Shown: positions 1-8,242 of the stretch, piece by piece | How positions within the stretch are numbered: the first letter of the stretch is position 1 | Layout: the number at the start of each line of letters is the position of its first letter | Assembly (NCBI GenBank): GCA_016869765.1 | Contig: VGES01000025.1 | Coordinates: 1-51,497 of the forward strand | Direction: 5' to 3' | DNA: 51,497 nucleotides | DNA from: Alphaproteobacteria bacterium | GTDB lineage: Bacteria > Pseudomonadota > Alphaproteobacteria > SHVP01 | Notes under the pieces: generated by a model | Told to the model about the DNA's origin: nothing | The model's input: only the letters and a program-made list of their open reading frames with translations | Database searches by the model: none | Made by a program: the position numbers and the translations under genes

Positions 1-765
1 CGTCATGGCGTGGTACCACGAACGGCGTTCGCCACCCGCCTGGCGATAGGCTTCGCCGGAGTGGGTGATCCCGAGCGCCAGCGTCATCTCGGCCGCCTTG
101 TAGCCGGTCGTGGCCGGGTTGAGGACCGGAACCTTGGCCCGGGCGGCGATGCCCTTGGCGGCCGGGCACATACAGGTGCACCCGAGCACGATCGTGTCGG
201 CGCCATCCTCGGCCACGGCGCGCTCGATGTGGCGCACGATGCGGTCTTCCTGGGTCGGCTCGCTCCGTCGCATCGCGGTGACGAAGTTTTCGTCCTTGCT
301 CAGCGTGTCGAGTTCCTCGTCCTCGCTGACGCAACGGATCGAGACGCAACGTTCCTCCATACGATAGAGCTTGAGCAGGCCGGTGTAGATGTAGCGCAGT
401 TGTTCCGGCCAGATCGTGACGATCGAGAACTTCTCGCCGAGTTGGCAGGCCGCGTGCATCGACGCTTGCCCGGCGCCGATCACCGGAATCCGCACGGCCG
501 AGCGCAGCGCGGATAGCCCGTAATCGCCCACGGTGTTGATGAAGATCGCATCGAAGCCCTCGGCTTCGGCGCGCAGACCGGCCTCGATGTCGGCGATCTC
601 GCTCAGATTGCGATTGATCTCGCTGATCGGGAAGGCCGGCATGCGGGTTTCGATCAGCACCGGCTCGAAGCCAGGCGAAGCGATATCCTGAATCTCCTGA
701 GGCGGAACCGCGTTGCCGTTCTTGCGAAAACCGCTGCCGATGACGGCGATCCGTTTCTTGACCAT
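1..765 (-). CDS. Asp/Glu/hydantoin racemase family protein (3' end outside window)
   Basis: The open frame starts at an ATG whose first base is 765 and runs to base 1 without a stop, so only the first 255 residues are seen. The N-terminus MVKKRIAVIGSG and the segments INTVGDYGLSALR (about residues 76-88) and VLGCTCMCPAAKGI (about 194-207) are typical of the Asp/Glu racemase superfamily, which includes hydantoin racemase and related cofactor-free enzymes using two cysteines. The second cysteine region (GCTCMC) is present. The first site reads NTVGD rather than the usual cysteine-containing motif, so true racemase chemistry is doubtful; related families include maleate isomerase-like proteins. 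The substrate cannot be called. It lies downstream of the ADP-ribosylglycohydrolase gene on the same strand with an 81-bp gap. Confidence 0.8.
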   Translation of the reverse strand, partial: MVKKRIAVIGSGFRKNGNAVPPQEIQDIASPGFEPVLIETRMPAFPISEINRNLSEIADIEAGLRAEAEGFDAIFINTVGDYGLSALRSAVRIPVIGAGQASMHAACQLGEKFSIVTIWPEQLRYIYTGLLKLYRMEERCVSIRCVSEDEELDTLSKDENFVTAMRRSEPTQEDRIVRHIERAVAEDGADTIVLGCTCMCPAAKGIAARAKVPVLNPATTGYKAAEMTLALGITHSGEAYRQAGGERRSWYHAMT

Positions 766-846
766 GGGCATTCCCCTGGCTGGCGCTCACCTAGAGAGGT
801 CCATCGTAGCAGCCGGTCGGACCGGTGTCAGGGCCAGAGGCGGTGG

Positions 847-1770
847 TCAGTCGACCGGTAGGCGGGCCAAGCGCTCGGCCAGAGCCTCGAGGTGGTCGCG
901 GTTTTCGATCCGCTCCTGCCAGTCGAGAGGGATGGCATCGATGCCGAGGTAGGCCCCCGACATGGCCCCGGCCATGGCGCCCAGCGTGTCTTCGTCCCCG
1001 CCGTTGAGGATCGCCGTGAACAGGCACTCCTGGAACGAATTGGGATGGCGGAGGAAGGCATAGATCGAGAAGGGGAGCGACTCGTGGACCTTCTGCGACA
1101 ACTTGAGCGCGACGGCCGCTTCGGCGGGCGGCGCCTTCTTTGCGATCAGTTCGACGACCTGGGCGAGCTTCAGTCGCATTTCCTTGGTCTGGGCGAACCC
1201 GATCATGCCCATGACGATGTCGGCAAAAGGGAACTTGCCGTTGGCCTTGGCGGCCTGCGCCACCATCCACGCCATGATCGCGGCACCGTCGATTCCGATC
1301 GGGTGGGCGTGGGTGACACGGGCCGAAGCTTCAGCGGCCTCCCGCAGTTTGGCCGAGTGACGATACAGTACGCCGAGCGGGGCGATTCGCATCGCGGCGC
1401 CGTTGCCGAACGACCCTTCGCCGCCGTGCAGGCGTTGTGCCGCCTCGGCGAAGGAAATTTCGTGGCGTCGGGCGGTTGCGAACACGGCCGGTGTCGAAGA
1501 GCTGTAGTCGCGCCAGGGTTCCTTGCCGTAGTTGCGCTTGAAGGTTTCGCCGATCACCTGTTGGTCGACGCCGCTGGCGCTCGACATCGCCTCGGCCAAT
1601 CCGATCGCCATCGCCGTGTCGTCGGTATAGCGGAGCATGTCGCCTTCATCGAGCCAATCGAGCAACGACTGCCGATCGTTATGCACACCGGCGAGTTCGC
1701 CAATGGCGTCGCCGACAGCGCTACCGATCAGTGCGCCGCGAAATCGCGCGAGTGCTCCAGCCTCCGGCAC
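847..1770 (-). CDS. ADP-ribosylglycohydrolase family protein
   Basis: A 307-residue protein that should remove ADP-ribose from a modified target or split an ADP-ribosyl bond, as in the DraG/ARH family. The N-terminal GSAVGDAIG (16-24), the metal-binding YTDDTAMA (48-55), the AHPIGIDGA segment (155-163) and the C-terminal GGDEDTLGAMAGAMSGAYLG (258-277) match the family in the expected order. The last motif is usually GGDTDT; here the middle Thr is Glu (260), while the likely ligands Asp259, Asp261 and Thr262 remain. No dinitrogenase reductase or DraT gene is nearby, so a DraG role in nitrogen fixation is not supported. The real target is unknown. The gene is probably cotranscribed with the racemase-like gene that follows. 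Confidence 0.85.
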   Translation of the reverse strand: MPEAGALARFRGALIGSAVGDAIGELAGVHNDRQSLLDWLDEGDMLRYTDDTAMAIGLAEAMSSASGVDQQVIGETFKRNYGKEPWRDYSSSTPAVFATARRHEISFAEAAQRLHGGEGSFGNGAAMRIAPLGVLYRHSAKLREAAEASARVTHAHPIGIDGAAIMAWMVAQAAKANGKFPFADIVMGMIGFAQTKEMRLKLAQVVELIAKKAPPAEAAVALKLSQKVHESLPFSIYAFLRHPNSFQECLFTAILNGGDEDTLGAMAGAMSGAYLGIDAIPLDWQERIENRDHLEALAERLARLPVD

Positions 1771-1878
1771 GGGTCCCTCTCAGCCGTATCCAGTATTCCT
1801 GGAGTCATATCGCAGTGGCCCTCGCCTTGCCACCGCCCTGCGCTGGAGGGCGACCGGGCGCTGGGCTAGGCTGCCCCC

Positions 1879-2169
1879 ATGACGGGGGAAGGGGCGCGGC
1901 CGCGGCCGACCCACGCGCAACGCAGCTATCTCGAACGTGGGCTCGAGCAGCCCGGCGGAAAGCTGCCGCTGTTCGACCGCGACGGGCAGCAGATCAGCGT
2001 GCAAACGATTCGCGCCTGCATCGAACACGGTTGGGCGGAGCCGTGGTTTCGCAACCCGATCAAGCAAGATTGGCTGGTTTGCCGGCTGACCGAGCGGGGG
2101 CGAGACATCTTGGCCCGTTCGGGACCGGCCTCGTCGATACCGCCGGAAACCGACGAAGGAGACACGTAA
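1879..2169 (+). CDS. Small conserved-type hypothetical protein
   Basis: A 96-residue protein I cannot assign to a named family. It contains a compact block (about residues 36-80: QTIRACIEHGWAEPWF, then DWLVCRLTERGRDIL) that looks like a winged-helix or MarR-like C-terminal half, where the end of one helix is followed by a beta wing and a final helix. That is only a resemblance. Its stop codon overlaps the ATG of the NnrU gene by one base (TAATG), so the two are translationally coupled. The ATG at 1879 has no clear Shine-Dalgarno sequence. Coding is supported by the coupled downstream gene and by third-position GC bias. Confidence 0.6.
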   Translation: MTGEGARPRPTHAQRSYLERGLEQPGGKLPLFDRDGQQISVQTIRACIEHGWAEPWFRNPIKQDWLVCRLTERGRDILARSGPASSIPPETDEGDT

Positions 2170-2858
2170 TGGATGCGACGCACGTCGTTCTTCTGGTCGC
2201 GGTTGCGTTTTTTCTCGCCATACACTTCCTGGTTTCAGGCACGAGGTTGAGGGGCATATTGGTCGGCGCGTTAGGCGAAGGCGTGTACTTGGGGCTGTTC
2301 TCGCTGGCCTCGGCCGCGGGGCTTGCTTGGGTCGTTTGGGCCTACGGCGCGGCGACGACGCAGCCGCTTTGGAACAGCGTGGGCTTTAGGCATCTGGCGC
2401 TCGTGCTGATGGCTTTGGCCGTCCCGCTGGCGGTCGGTGGACTCACGGCCAAGAACCCCACCGCCGCACGTCAAGAAAAGGCGGTCGGGGCCGCGGCGGC
2501 CAAAGGCTTCGTCGCCATCACCCGACACCCCCTTATGACCGCCATCGGCCTTTGGGCGCTCGCCCACCTGTTGGCCCTTGGCACCGTCGATGGTTTGGTG
2601 TTCTTCGGTGGCCTTCTCGTTTTGGCATGGCTCGGACCGTTGTTGATCGATGCCAAGCGGCGCCGGCAAGACCCCGCGCGTTGGGGTGAGTTCGCCGCCA
2701 GAACGTCATATGCGCCCTTCGTGGCGCTTCTTCAGGGGCGCAATCGCCTATCGATGAAGGACTTGGGGTGGTGGCGTCTCGGCCTGTCCGTTGCTCTTTT
2801 TGCCGTTTTCGTGTGGCTCCACCCAGAGGTCATCGGACCCACGGTCTGGCCCGGTTAA
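2169..2858 (+). CDS. NnrU family integral membrane protein
   Basis: A 229-residue hydrophobic protein with six or so membrane segments. The pattern LVSGTRLRGILVGALGE, then KGFVAITRHPLMTAIGLWALAH, then a C-terminal WGEFAARTSYAPF identifies the NnrU family, named for genes near nitric-oxide and nitrite reductase clusters in alphaproteobacteria; the biochemical role is not established. The start at 2169 was chosen because it overlaps the upstream stop (TAATG), although the frame stays open upstream to 1731. No nir or nor gene is visible in the window, so a denitrification link is only family history. The two inverted repeats that follow (2859-2877 and 2941-2974) may end or regulate transcription here. 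Confidence 0.85.
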   Translation: MDATHVVLLVAVAFFLAIHFLVSGTRLRGILVGALGEGVYLGLFSLASAAGLAWVVWAYGAATTQPLWNSVGFRHLALVLMALAVPLAVGGLTAKNPTAARQEKAVGAAAAKGFVAITRHPLMTAIGLWALAHLLALGTVDGLVFFGGLLVLAWLGPLLIDAKRRRQDPARWGEFAARTSYAPFVALLQGRNRLSMKDLGWWRLGLSVALFAVFVWLHPEVIGPTVWPG

Positions 2859-2877
2859 AGGTCACGATTACTGACCT
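2859..2877. repeat. Inverted repeat AGGTCA-N7-TGACCT
   Basis: Immediately after the NnrU stop lies a perfect 6-bp inverted repeat, AGGTCA and TGACCT, separated by seven bases. It is not followed by a T-run on the plus strand, so it is a weak terminator at best; an operator for the downstream MBL gene is the other option. Seen directly; function is not known. Confidence 0.35.
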
Positions 2878-2940
2878 AAATCCACAGGGGGGTGGGCCGG
2901 CGGAGAATCCCCTTTGGCGCGGCGCTAGAAGCCCTTATCA

Positions 2941-2974
2941 CTAACGCCGGTCCGGAGGGACCACGGGGCGTTAG
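2941..2974 (+). promoter_or_regulatory. Stem-loop in the leader of the MBL-fold gene
   Basis: An 8-bp stem (CTAACGCC with GGCGTTAG) encloses a second 5-bp stem (GGTCC with GGACC) with a GGAG loop and a four-base bulge. It ends 18 bases before the ATG of the MBL gene at 2993, which itself has no clear Shine-Dalgarno sequence. It could be a leader structure or a remnant terminator without T-run. Confidence 0.35.
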
Positions 2975-2992
2975 GGGTTCACTGGGCCTGCG

Positions 2993-3814
2993 ATGAGTTT
3001 CAAGGTCAAGTTTTGGGGGGTACGCGGCAGCATCGCGTGCCCGTCGCCACGCCACGTGGCGTTTGGTGGAAACACAAGCTGCGTCGAGGTCGCGGCGGGT
3101 AACCGCATCGTATTCGATGCTGGCACGGGCATCCGTAACCTCGGGCACTGGCTGCAGCGCAAGGAGATTCCGCGCGCGACCATTCTCATGTCCCATACCC
3201 ACTGGGACCATATTGCCGGCTTTCCGTTCTTTTCGCCGGCGTTTTCCAAGAAAAACGAATTCGTGATCATGGCGGGGCACCTGAAAGCCCAGGGTGGGAT
3301 CGAAAAGATCCTCGCCGGAACGATGGCGCAGCCGACGTTTCCCGTGCCGCTCGAGTTGATGGGCGCCAAGATTCGCTTCGAGGACTTCGATGCCGGCGAC
3401 ACATTCCAGACCGCCGAGGGCATCCGCATACGCACAGCTGCGCTCAATCATCCCAATGGTGCCACGGGCTATCGCGTCGAATACGCCGGCAAGGCCGTTT
3501 GCTACGTCACCGACACCGAACATGTCATCGGTTCGCCCGACCAGAACGTCCTCGGCCTGATCGAGGGGGCCGATCTGGTCATCTACGATTCGACCTACAC
3601 CGACCGCGAGTTCAACGGTCGTGTCGGCTGGGGCCATTCGACGTGGGAAGAGGGGGTCCGCCTCTGCCGGGTCGCGGGGGTGAAGACACTCGCGATCTTC
3701 CATCACGACCCCGACCACGAAGACGGTTTCATGGAGCAGGTCGAGGCGGACGCCCGGAACATGTGGTCCGGCGCGATCGTCGCGCGCGAAAACATGCGGT
3801 TCAACTTGGTATAG
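2993..3814 (+). CDS. MBL-fold metallohydrolase
   Basis: A 273-residue metallo-beta-lactamase-fold protein. The start region FWGVRGSIACP, GGNTSC (25-30), FDAGTGIRNLG (41-51) and the metal motif SHTHWDH (67-73) are clear. Further expected ligand regions are ALNHPNG, YVTDTEH, a YDSTYTDREF aspartate segment and a late HHDPDHED histidine. This layout is that of the small cytosolic cyclic-nucleotide-phosphodiesterase-like or RNase-Z-like branch rather than a beta-lactamase. No signal peptide is seen. The ATG at 2993 precedes MSFKVKFWG and gives the normal N-terminus of the fold. It may be cotranscribed with the ferredoxin-NADP reductase gene 43 bp downstream. Substrate not determinable. Confidence 0.85.
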   Translation: MSFKVKFWGVRGSIACPSPRHVAFGGNTSCVEVAAGNRIVFDAGTGIRNLGHWLQRKEIPRATILMSHTHWDHIAGFPFFSPAFSKKNEFVIMAGHLKAQGGIEKILAGTMAQPTFPVPLELMGAKIRFEDFDAGDTFQTAEGIRIRTAALNHPNGATGYRVEYAGKAVCYVTDTEHVIGSPDQNVLGLIEGADLVIYDSTYTDREFNGRVGWGHSTWEEGVRLCRVAGVKTLAIFHHDPDHEDGFMEQVEADARNMWSGAIVARENMRFNLV

Positions 3815-3857
3815 GCGGCGTGTTGCACCGTCACGCCCACGGGAGGGCGCGCGAGGG

Positions 3858-5159
3858 ATGACACTCAATGTAGCGGTCGTTGGGACTGGTCCGGCGGGCT
3901 TCTATGCCGCGGACGCCGTTCTCAAACGAATCCCCGATTGCCGGGTCGACCTGATCGATCGGCTGCCCACGCCATTCGGCCTCATTCGGTTCGGCGTGGC
4001 TCCGGATCATCAAACCACGAAGAAGATCATGCGCGCTTTCGACAAGACGGCGCGTGAGGCGCAGTGTCGCTTTTTCGGCAACGTCGAGTTGGGGCGCGAT
4101 GTCTCGCTGGACGAACTGCGGGCGAACTACGACGCCGTGATCATTGCGGTGGGCGCCGGCAATGACCGCGCCGCCGGCGTGCCGGGCGAGAACAAGAAGG
4201 GCGTCATCGGGTCGGCGACGTTCGTCGGTTGGTACAACGCCCATCCCGATTTCCGTGATCTGAACCCGCCGCTCGACACCAAGAACGTGGTCGTCATCGG
4301 TAACGGCAACGTCGCCATCGATGTGGCACGTGTGCTCGTCAAGACTCGCGCCGAGATGGCCGAGGCCGATCTGCCGGAGCACGTGCAGGCGGCGATCGAG
4401 CGCTCGCCGATCACGGACGTTTATCTCGTCGGGCGCCGCGGCCCGATGGAGGCCAAATTCACCAACGTCGAACTGCGGGAGATGGGAGAATTGACCCACG
4501 CCGCGGCGGTGGTCGATCCGCGCCAGCTTCCCGAGGCCGTGGGCGAGGTCGAGGACGAACGCGATCGCAGACTGAAGCAGAAGAACCTGAGCACGCTGAA
4601 GGAGTTCGTCGAACACGGCGCGGCCGCTAAATCGAAGCGCGTGCACTTCGTGTTCTTCGCGGCCCCGGTCGAGATCAAGGGGGGCGATCGCGCCGAAGCC
4701 GTTCGTTTCGAGCGGGCGCGGGTCGAGAACGGGCGCGCAGTCGGCACGGGCGAATTCTTCGAGATCCCGTGCGGGCTCGTGATCACGGCGATCGGTTATC
4801 GCTCGTTGCCGGTGGCGGGGTTGCCGTTCGATGCGCGCAACCACATCGTCCCCAGCCGCGAGGGGTGCGTCTCCGACGGGCTCTACGTCGTGGGCTGGAT
4901 TAAGCGTGGCCCGAGTGGGGTTATTTCGACCAACCGCCCCGATGGGGCGGAGGCGGCCGAGCACATTGTCGCCAACGTCAAACCGGCGGGCAAGGCTGGT
5001 CGCGATGCGCTCGCGCGTTTGCTGGCCGAGCGCAAGGTGCGCGTCGTGTCCTATGCCGATTGGCAGAAGATCGAGGCGGCCGAAATTGCCGCGGCGGTCA
5101 AGCCGTCGCCGCGCCGGAAGTTCACGACCATCCCCGAGATGCTCGCCGCCCTCACCTGA
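3858..5159 (+). CDS. Ferredoxin/adrenodoxin-type NADP+ reductase (FprA-like)
   Basis: A 433-residue flavoprotein of the adrenodoxin reductase family. It has the N-terminal FAD motif GTGPAGFYAAD (9-19), the typical PFGLIRFGVAPDHQTTK segment (39-55), an NADP-binding GNGNVAIDVARVL (148-160) and a C-terminal YVVGWIKRGPSGVISTNRPD segment. Such enzymes pass electrons between NADPH and ferredoxin. The position just before korAB fits well: korAB reduces ferredoxin while oxidising a 2-oxoacid, and this enzyme would connect that ferredoxin pool to NADP(H). The linkage is inferred from adjacency. No ferredoxin gene is in the window. The start ATG at 3858 immediately precedes the FAD beta-strand. Confidence 0.88.
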   Translation: MTLNVAVVGTGPAGFYAADAVLKRIPDCRVDLIDRLPTPFGLIRFGVAPDHQTTKKIMRAFDKTAREAQCRFFGNVELGRDVSLDELRANYDAVIIAVGAGNDRAAGVPGENKKGVIGSATFVGWYNAHPDFRDLNPPLDTKNVVVIGNGNVAIDVARVLVKTRAEMAEADLPEHVQAAIERSPITDVYLVGRRGPMEAKFTNVELREMGELTHAAAVVDPRQLPEAVGEVEDERDRRLKQKNLSTLKEFVEHGAAAKSKRVHFVFFAAPVEIKGGDRAEAVRFERARVENGRAVGTGEFFEIPCGLVITAIGYRSLPVAGLPFDARNHIVPSREGCVSDGLYVVGWIKRGPSGVISTNRPDGAEAAEHIVANVKPAGKAGRDALARLLAERKVRVVSYADWQKIEAAEIAAAVKPSPRRKFTTIPEMLAALT

Positions 5160-5238
5160 AACCCCGCGACCCTTGCACCGCGATTTCGTGCGACCTAATG
5201 TCGCGACGATCGCAGTGGTTTACGGAGAACACCGCCCC

Positions 5239-7110
5239 ATGGTTCCACCAACCGCCGTCGCCGAGGCCAGCCGCCCGCGCCACGAAATCGACTCCGTCGT
5301 CGTCCGGTTTGCCGGCGACTCGGGCGACGGCATGCAGGTCACGGGCAGCCAGTTCACGCTGACCTCCGCCCTGGCCGGAAACGACTTCGCGACCTTCCCG
5401 GATTTTCCGGCCGAAATCCGTGCCCCGGTGGGAACCACGTTCGGGGTCTCGTCGTTTCAGATCAATTTCGGGTCGCAGCGCATCGAGACCGCCGGCGACT
5501 CGCTCGACGTGCTGGTGGCGATGAACCCGGCCGCGCTCAAGGTCGAACTCAAGAACCTGCGCGTCGGCGGCACGATCATCGCCGATGTCGGTCAGTTCAA
5601 CGATCGCAACGTCAAGAAGGCCGGCTTTGTGGCCAATCCGCTCGAGGACGGTAGCCTCGAAAAGTACCGCGTCATCAAAATCGATATTTCCGCGCTGACC
5701 ATGGAGGCGGTGAAGAACAGCGGTCTTTCGAAGCGCGACGGGTTGCGGTGCAAGAACTTCTGGACGCTCGGCCTCATCTATTGGATGTACGGCCGCGACC
5801 GTGCTCCGACCGTCGAATGGCTCAACAAGCGCTTTGGTGCGAAGCGGCCAGAACTGGCCACGGCCAACATCGCCGCCATGAATGCCGGTCATGCCTTCGG
5901 CGAAACCGCCGAGATGTCGGGCGAGATGACGGCCTTTACCGTTCGCCCGGCAGAGATCGCAGCCGGGGTGTACCGCACGATTTCGGGCGGCGAAGCCTTG
6001 GCCTATGGGCTGGTCGCCGGATCGCAACTGGCTGGCCTCAACATCATGTTCGGGTCCTACCCGATTACGCCGGCATCTCCCCTGCTGCACATCTTGGCCG
6101 GGCTCAAGCAGTTCGGCGTGACCACATTCCAGGCCGAGGACGAAATCGCCGCGGTGTGCGCCGCGATCGGCGGCTCCTATGCCGGACAGCTCGGCATCAC
6201 CTCGAGTTCCGGCCCCGGGATCGCGCTCAAGATGGAGGCGATCGGACTCGCGATCAGCACCGAACTGCCGCTCGTGATCGTCAACTCGCAACGGGCCGGG
6301 CCTTCGACCGGCATGCCGACCAAGACCGAGCAATCGGACCTCTATCAGGCCGTGTTCGGCCGCAACGCCGACGCGCCGCTCGTCGTCCTCGCCTCGCGCT
6401 CACCCTCCGATTGTTTCGAGACGGCCGTCGAGGCCGTGCGCTTGGCGACCAAGTACATGACGCCGGTGATGTTACTCACCGATGGCTACATCGCCAATGC
6501 CGCCGAGCCGTGGCTGATACCGGATCTCGCCAAGCTGAAGCCGTTTCGGGTCCGCTTCCGTACCGAGGCCGAGGGGTTCCATCCGTTCCTGCGCGACCCA
6601 AAGACGCTCGCCCGGGTCTGGGCGACGCCGGGCACGCCGGGCCTGCAGCACCGCATCGGCGGTATCGAGAAGGCCTACGACTCGGGTCACATCTCCTACG
6701 AGGCGGGCAACCACCAGAAGATGACGGACACGCGCAAGGCCAAGATCGACGGCATCGGCAACGACATCCCGGAACAGGGTATCGAGGAGGGCGAGCGCAC
6801 CGGCGATCTCGCCGTGGTCGGCTGGGGATCGACCTACGGTCCGATCAATCGCGCCGTCTACACGATGCGACAGAAGGGACTGAAGGTCTCGCATATCCAT
6901 TTGCGCCACATCTGGCCGCTGCCGCGAAACCTCGGCGATTTGCTCAAAGGCTTCCGCCGGGTTCTGGTTCCAGAGATGAACACCGGGCAGCTCGTCACGG
7001 TGCTGCGCAGCCAATACCTCGTCGCCGCCGAGGGCCTCAACAAGGTCAACGGTCAACCGTTCAAGATCAGCGAGATCGAGCACGCGATCCGCACACGCCT
7101 GGAGCACTGA
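5239..7110 (+). CDS. korA: 2-oxoacid:ferredoxin oxidoreductase, fused gamma-alpha subunit
   Basis: A 623-residue KorA-type subunit. The first part (about residues 18-200: VVRFAGDSGDGMQ, PDFPAEIRAP, then a Rossmann-like region) is the gamma domain. The rest (from about 225, ISGGEALAYGLVAGSQLAG, FGSYPITPASPLLH, ITSSSGPG, then a long C-terminal domain) is the alpha domain. With KorB it would oxidise 2-oxoglutarate or another 2-oxoacid to the acyl-CoA and CO2 while reducing ferredoxin. The frame is open from 4831, but the ATG at 5239 is chosen because earlier residues overlap the reductase gene, and a GGAG lies upstream. The stop is one base from the korB ATG, so the two are coupled. Substrate choice (2-oxoglutarate versus pyruvate) rests on subunit architecture and is not proven. 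Confidence 0.88.
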   Translation: MVPPTAVAEASRPRHEIDSVVVRFAGDSGDGMQVTGSQFTLTSALAGNDFATFPDFPAEIRAPVGTTFGVSSFQINFGSQRIETAGDSLDVLVAMNPAALKVELKNLRVGGTIIADVGQFNDRNVKKAGFVANPLEDGSLEKYRVIKIDISALTMEAVKNSGLSKRDGLRCKNFWTLGLIYWMYGRDRAPTVEWLNKRFGAKRPELATANIAAMNAGHAFGETAEMSGEMTAFTVRPAEIAAGVYRTISGGEALAYGLVAGSQLAGLNIMFGSYPITPASPLLHILAGLKQFGVTTFQAEDEIAAVCAAIGGSYAGQLGITSSSGPGIALKMEAIGLAISTELPLVIVNSQRAGPSTGMPTKTEQSDLYQAVFGRNADAPLVVLASRSPSDCFETAVEAVRLATKYMTPVMLLTDGYIANAAEPWLIPDLAKLKPFRVRFRTEAEGFHPFLRDPKTLARVWATPGTPGLQHRIGGIEKAYDSGHISYEAGNHQKMTDTRKAKIDGIGNDIPEQGIEEGERTGDLAVVGWGSTYGPINRAVYTMRQKGLKVSHIHLRHIWPLPRNLGDLLKGFRRVLVPEMNTGQLVTVLRSQYLVAAEGLNKVNGQPFKISEIEHAIRTRLEH

Positions 7111-7111
7111 G

Positions 7112-8128
7112 ATGAACGTCGTTCCCGAGCGTCTCACCGCCAAGGACTACGCCACCGATCAGGAAGTCCGCTGGTGCCCCGGTTGCGGGGACTACGCCAT
7201 CCTCAAGGCCGTCCAGAAGACGATGGCCGATCTGCAGGCATCGCGCGACCGTACGGTGTTCGTCTCCGGCATCGGCTGCGCGGCCCGGTTCCCTTACTAC
7301 ATGGAGACCTACGGGTTTCACACGATCCACGGTCGGGCGCCCGCGATTGCGACCGGCATCAAGCTCGCCAACCCCTCGCTCGATGTGTGGGTGGTCGGCG
7401 GCGACGGCGACATGTTGTCCATCGGCGGCAATCACCTGTTGCACGCGTTGCGCCGCAACGTCGATCTGCAGATTCTGATCTTCAACAACGAGATCTACGG
7501 CCTCACCAAGGGTCAGTACTCGCCCACCTCGCGGGTGGGCACGCGCTCGCCGTCGACACCACAGGGCTCCGTCGACCTTCCGGTCTCGGCGCTCGCATTC
7601 GCGTTGGGCTGTGGTGCGCGATTCATCGGCCGCTCGATCGATACCGAGCAGAAGCATCTGCCGGAGGTGCTCAAGCGGGCGCACGGCTACCGCGGTGCAG
7701 CGCTGGTCGAGATCTTGCAGAACTGCATCGTCTACAACGACGGCGTGTTCGCCGATATCACGGAATCGGATGTCGCCGATGACCGTCAGCTCTACCTCGA
7801 ACCCGGTCAGCCGATGCTGTTCGGCAAGAACAGGGAAAAGGGCATTCGCCTCAACCGCGAGACCCTTTCGCTCGAGGTCGTGACGGTCGGTCAGAACGGC
7901 ATCACGGCGGCTGATGTTCTCGTGCACGACGAGAAGAACAAGATGATCGCGCACATGTTGGCCCTGATGGAGCCGCCCGAATTTCCGGTCGCGCTCGGCG
8001 TTATTTACTGCGCGCCCGAGGTCCAGTCCTATGAAACCGGGCTGCTGGCGCAGGTCACCGAGGCCAAGGCGAAGGGGGCCGCGGACCTCAACAAGATCTT
8101 GCGCAGCGGCCACACCTGGAAGGTCTGA
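7112..8128 (+). CDS. korB: 2-oxoacid:ferredoxin oxidoreductase, beta subunit
   Basis: A 338-residue thiamine-diphosphate subunit partnering KorA. WCPGCGDYAIL (21-31) carries cysteines that help bind an iron-sulfur cluster. VGGDGDMLSIGGNHLL (95-110) and NNEIYGLTKGQYSPTS (125-140) form the thiamine-diphosphate/magnesium site. The C-terminal part is the extra segment typical of this branch. One base separates it from korA, so both are made from one message. The KorAB type is found in aerobes and microaerobes as well as anaerobes, so it does not by itself show an anaerobic lifestyle. No separate delta (ferredoxin-like) subunit follows. Confidence 0.9.
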   Translation: MNVVPERLTAKDYATDQEVRWCPGCGDYAILKAVQKTMADLQASRDRTVFVSGIGCAARFPYYMETYGFHTIHGRAPAIATGIKLANPSLDVWVVGGDGDMLSIGGNHLLHALRRNVDLQILIFNNEIYGLTKGQYSPTSRVGTRSPSTPQGSVDLPVSALAFALGCGARFIGRSIDTEQKHLPEVLKRAHGYRGAALVEILQNCIVYNDGVFADITESDVADDRQLYLEPGQPMLFGKNREKGIRLNRETLSLEVVTVGQNGITAADVLVHDEKNKMIAHMLALMEPPEFPVALGVIYCAPEVQSYETGLLAQVTEAKAKGAADLNKILRSGHTWKV

Positions 8129-8161
8129 ACCAGACCGACGACGCGCGACAACGCGGCCGGG

Positions 8162-8181
8162 AAGGGTTGTTGACAACCTTT
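8162..8181 (+). promoter_or_regulatory. Putative operator overlapping a TTGACA -35 element
   Basis: GGTTGT-TG-ACAACC forms a perfect 6-bp dyad with two flanking A/T pairs. It overlaps a consensus TTGACA (8170-8175). The only AT-rich candidate at -10 distance is TAATCC, which is weak. The dyad has the GntR-like TTGT-N2-ACAA form. It lies 61 bp before the cysteine-hydrolase start and could control that operon. Confidence 0.4.
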
Positions 8182-8242
8182 CGTCCGGCCCTAATCCTTG
8201 ACCCAACCAACGTCAAAACCAAGCCTAGGGAGGCGTCGCGCC

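Noticed and set aside
847-1770. DraG role in control of nitrogenase for the ADP-ribosylglycohydrolase gene
   Set aside because: No draT or nif gene is nearby and the motif has a GGDEDT variant; only the family can be called.
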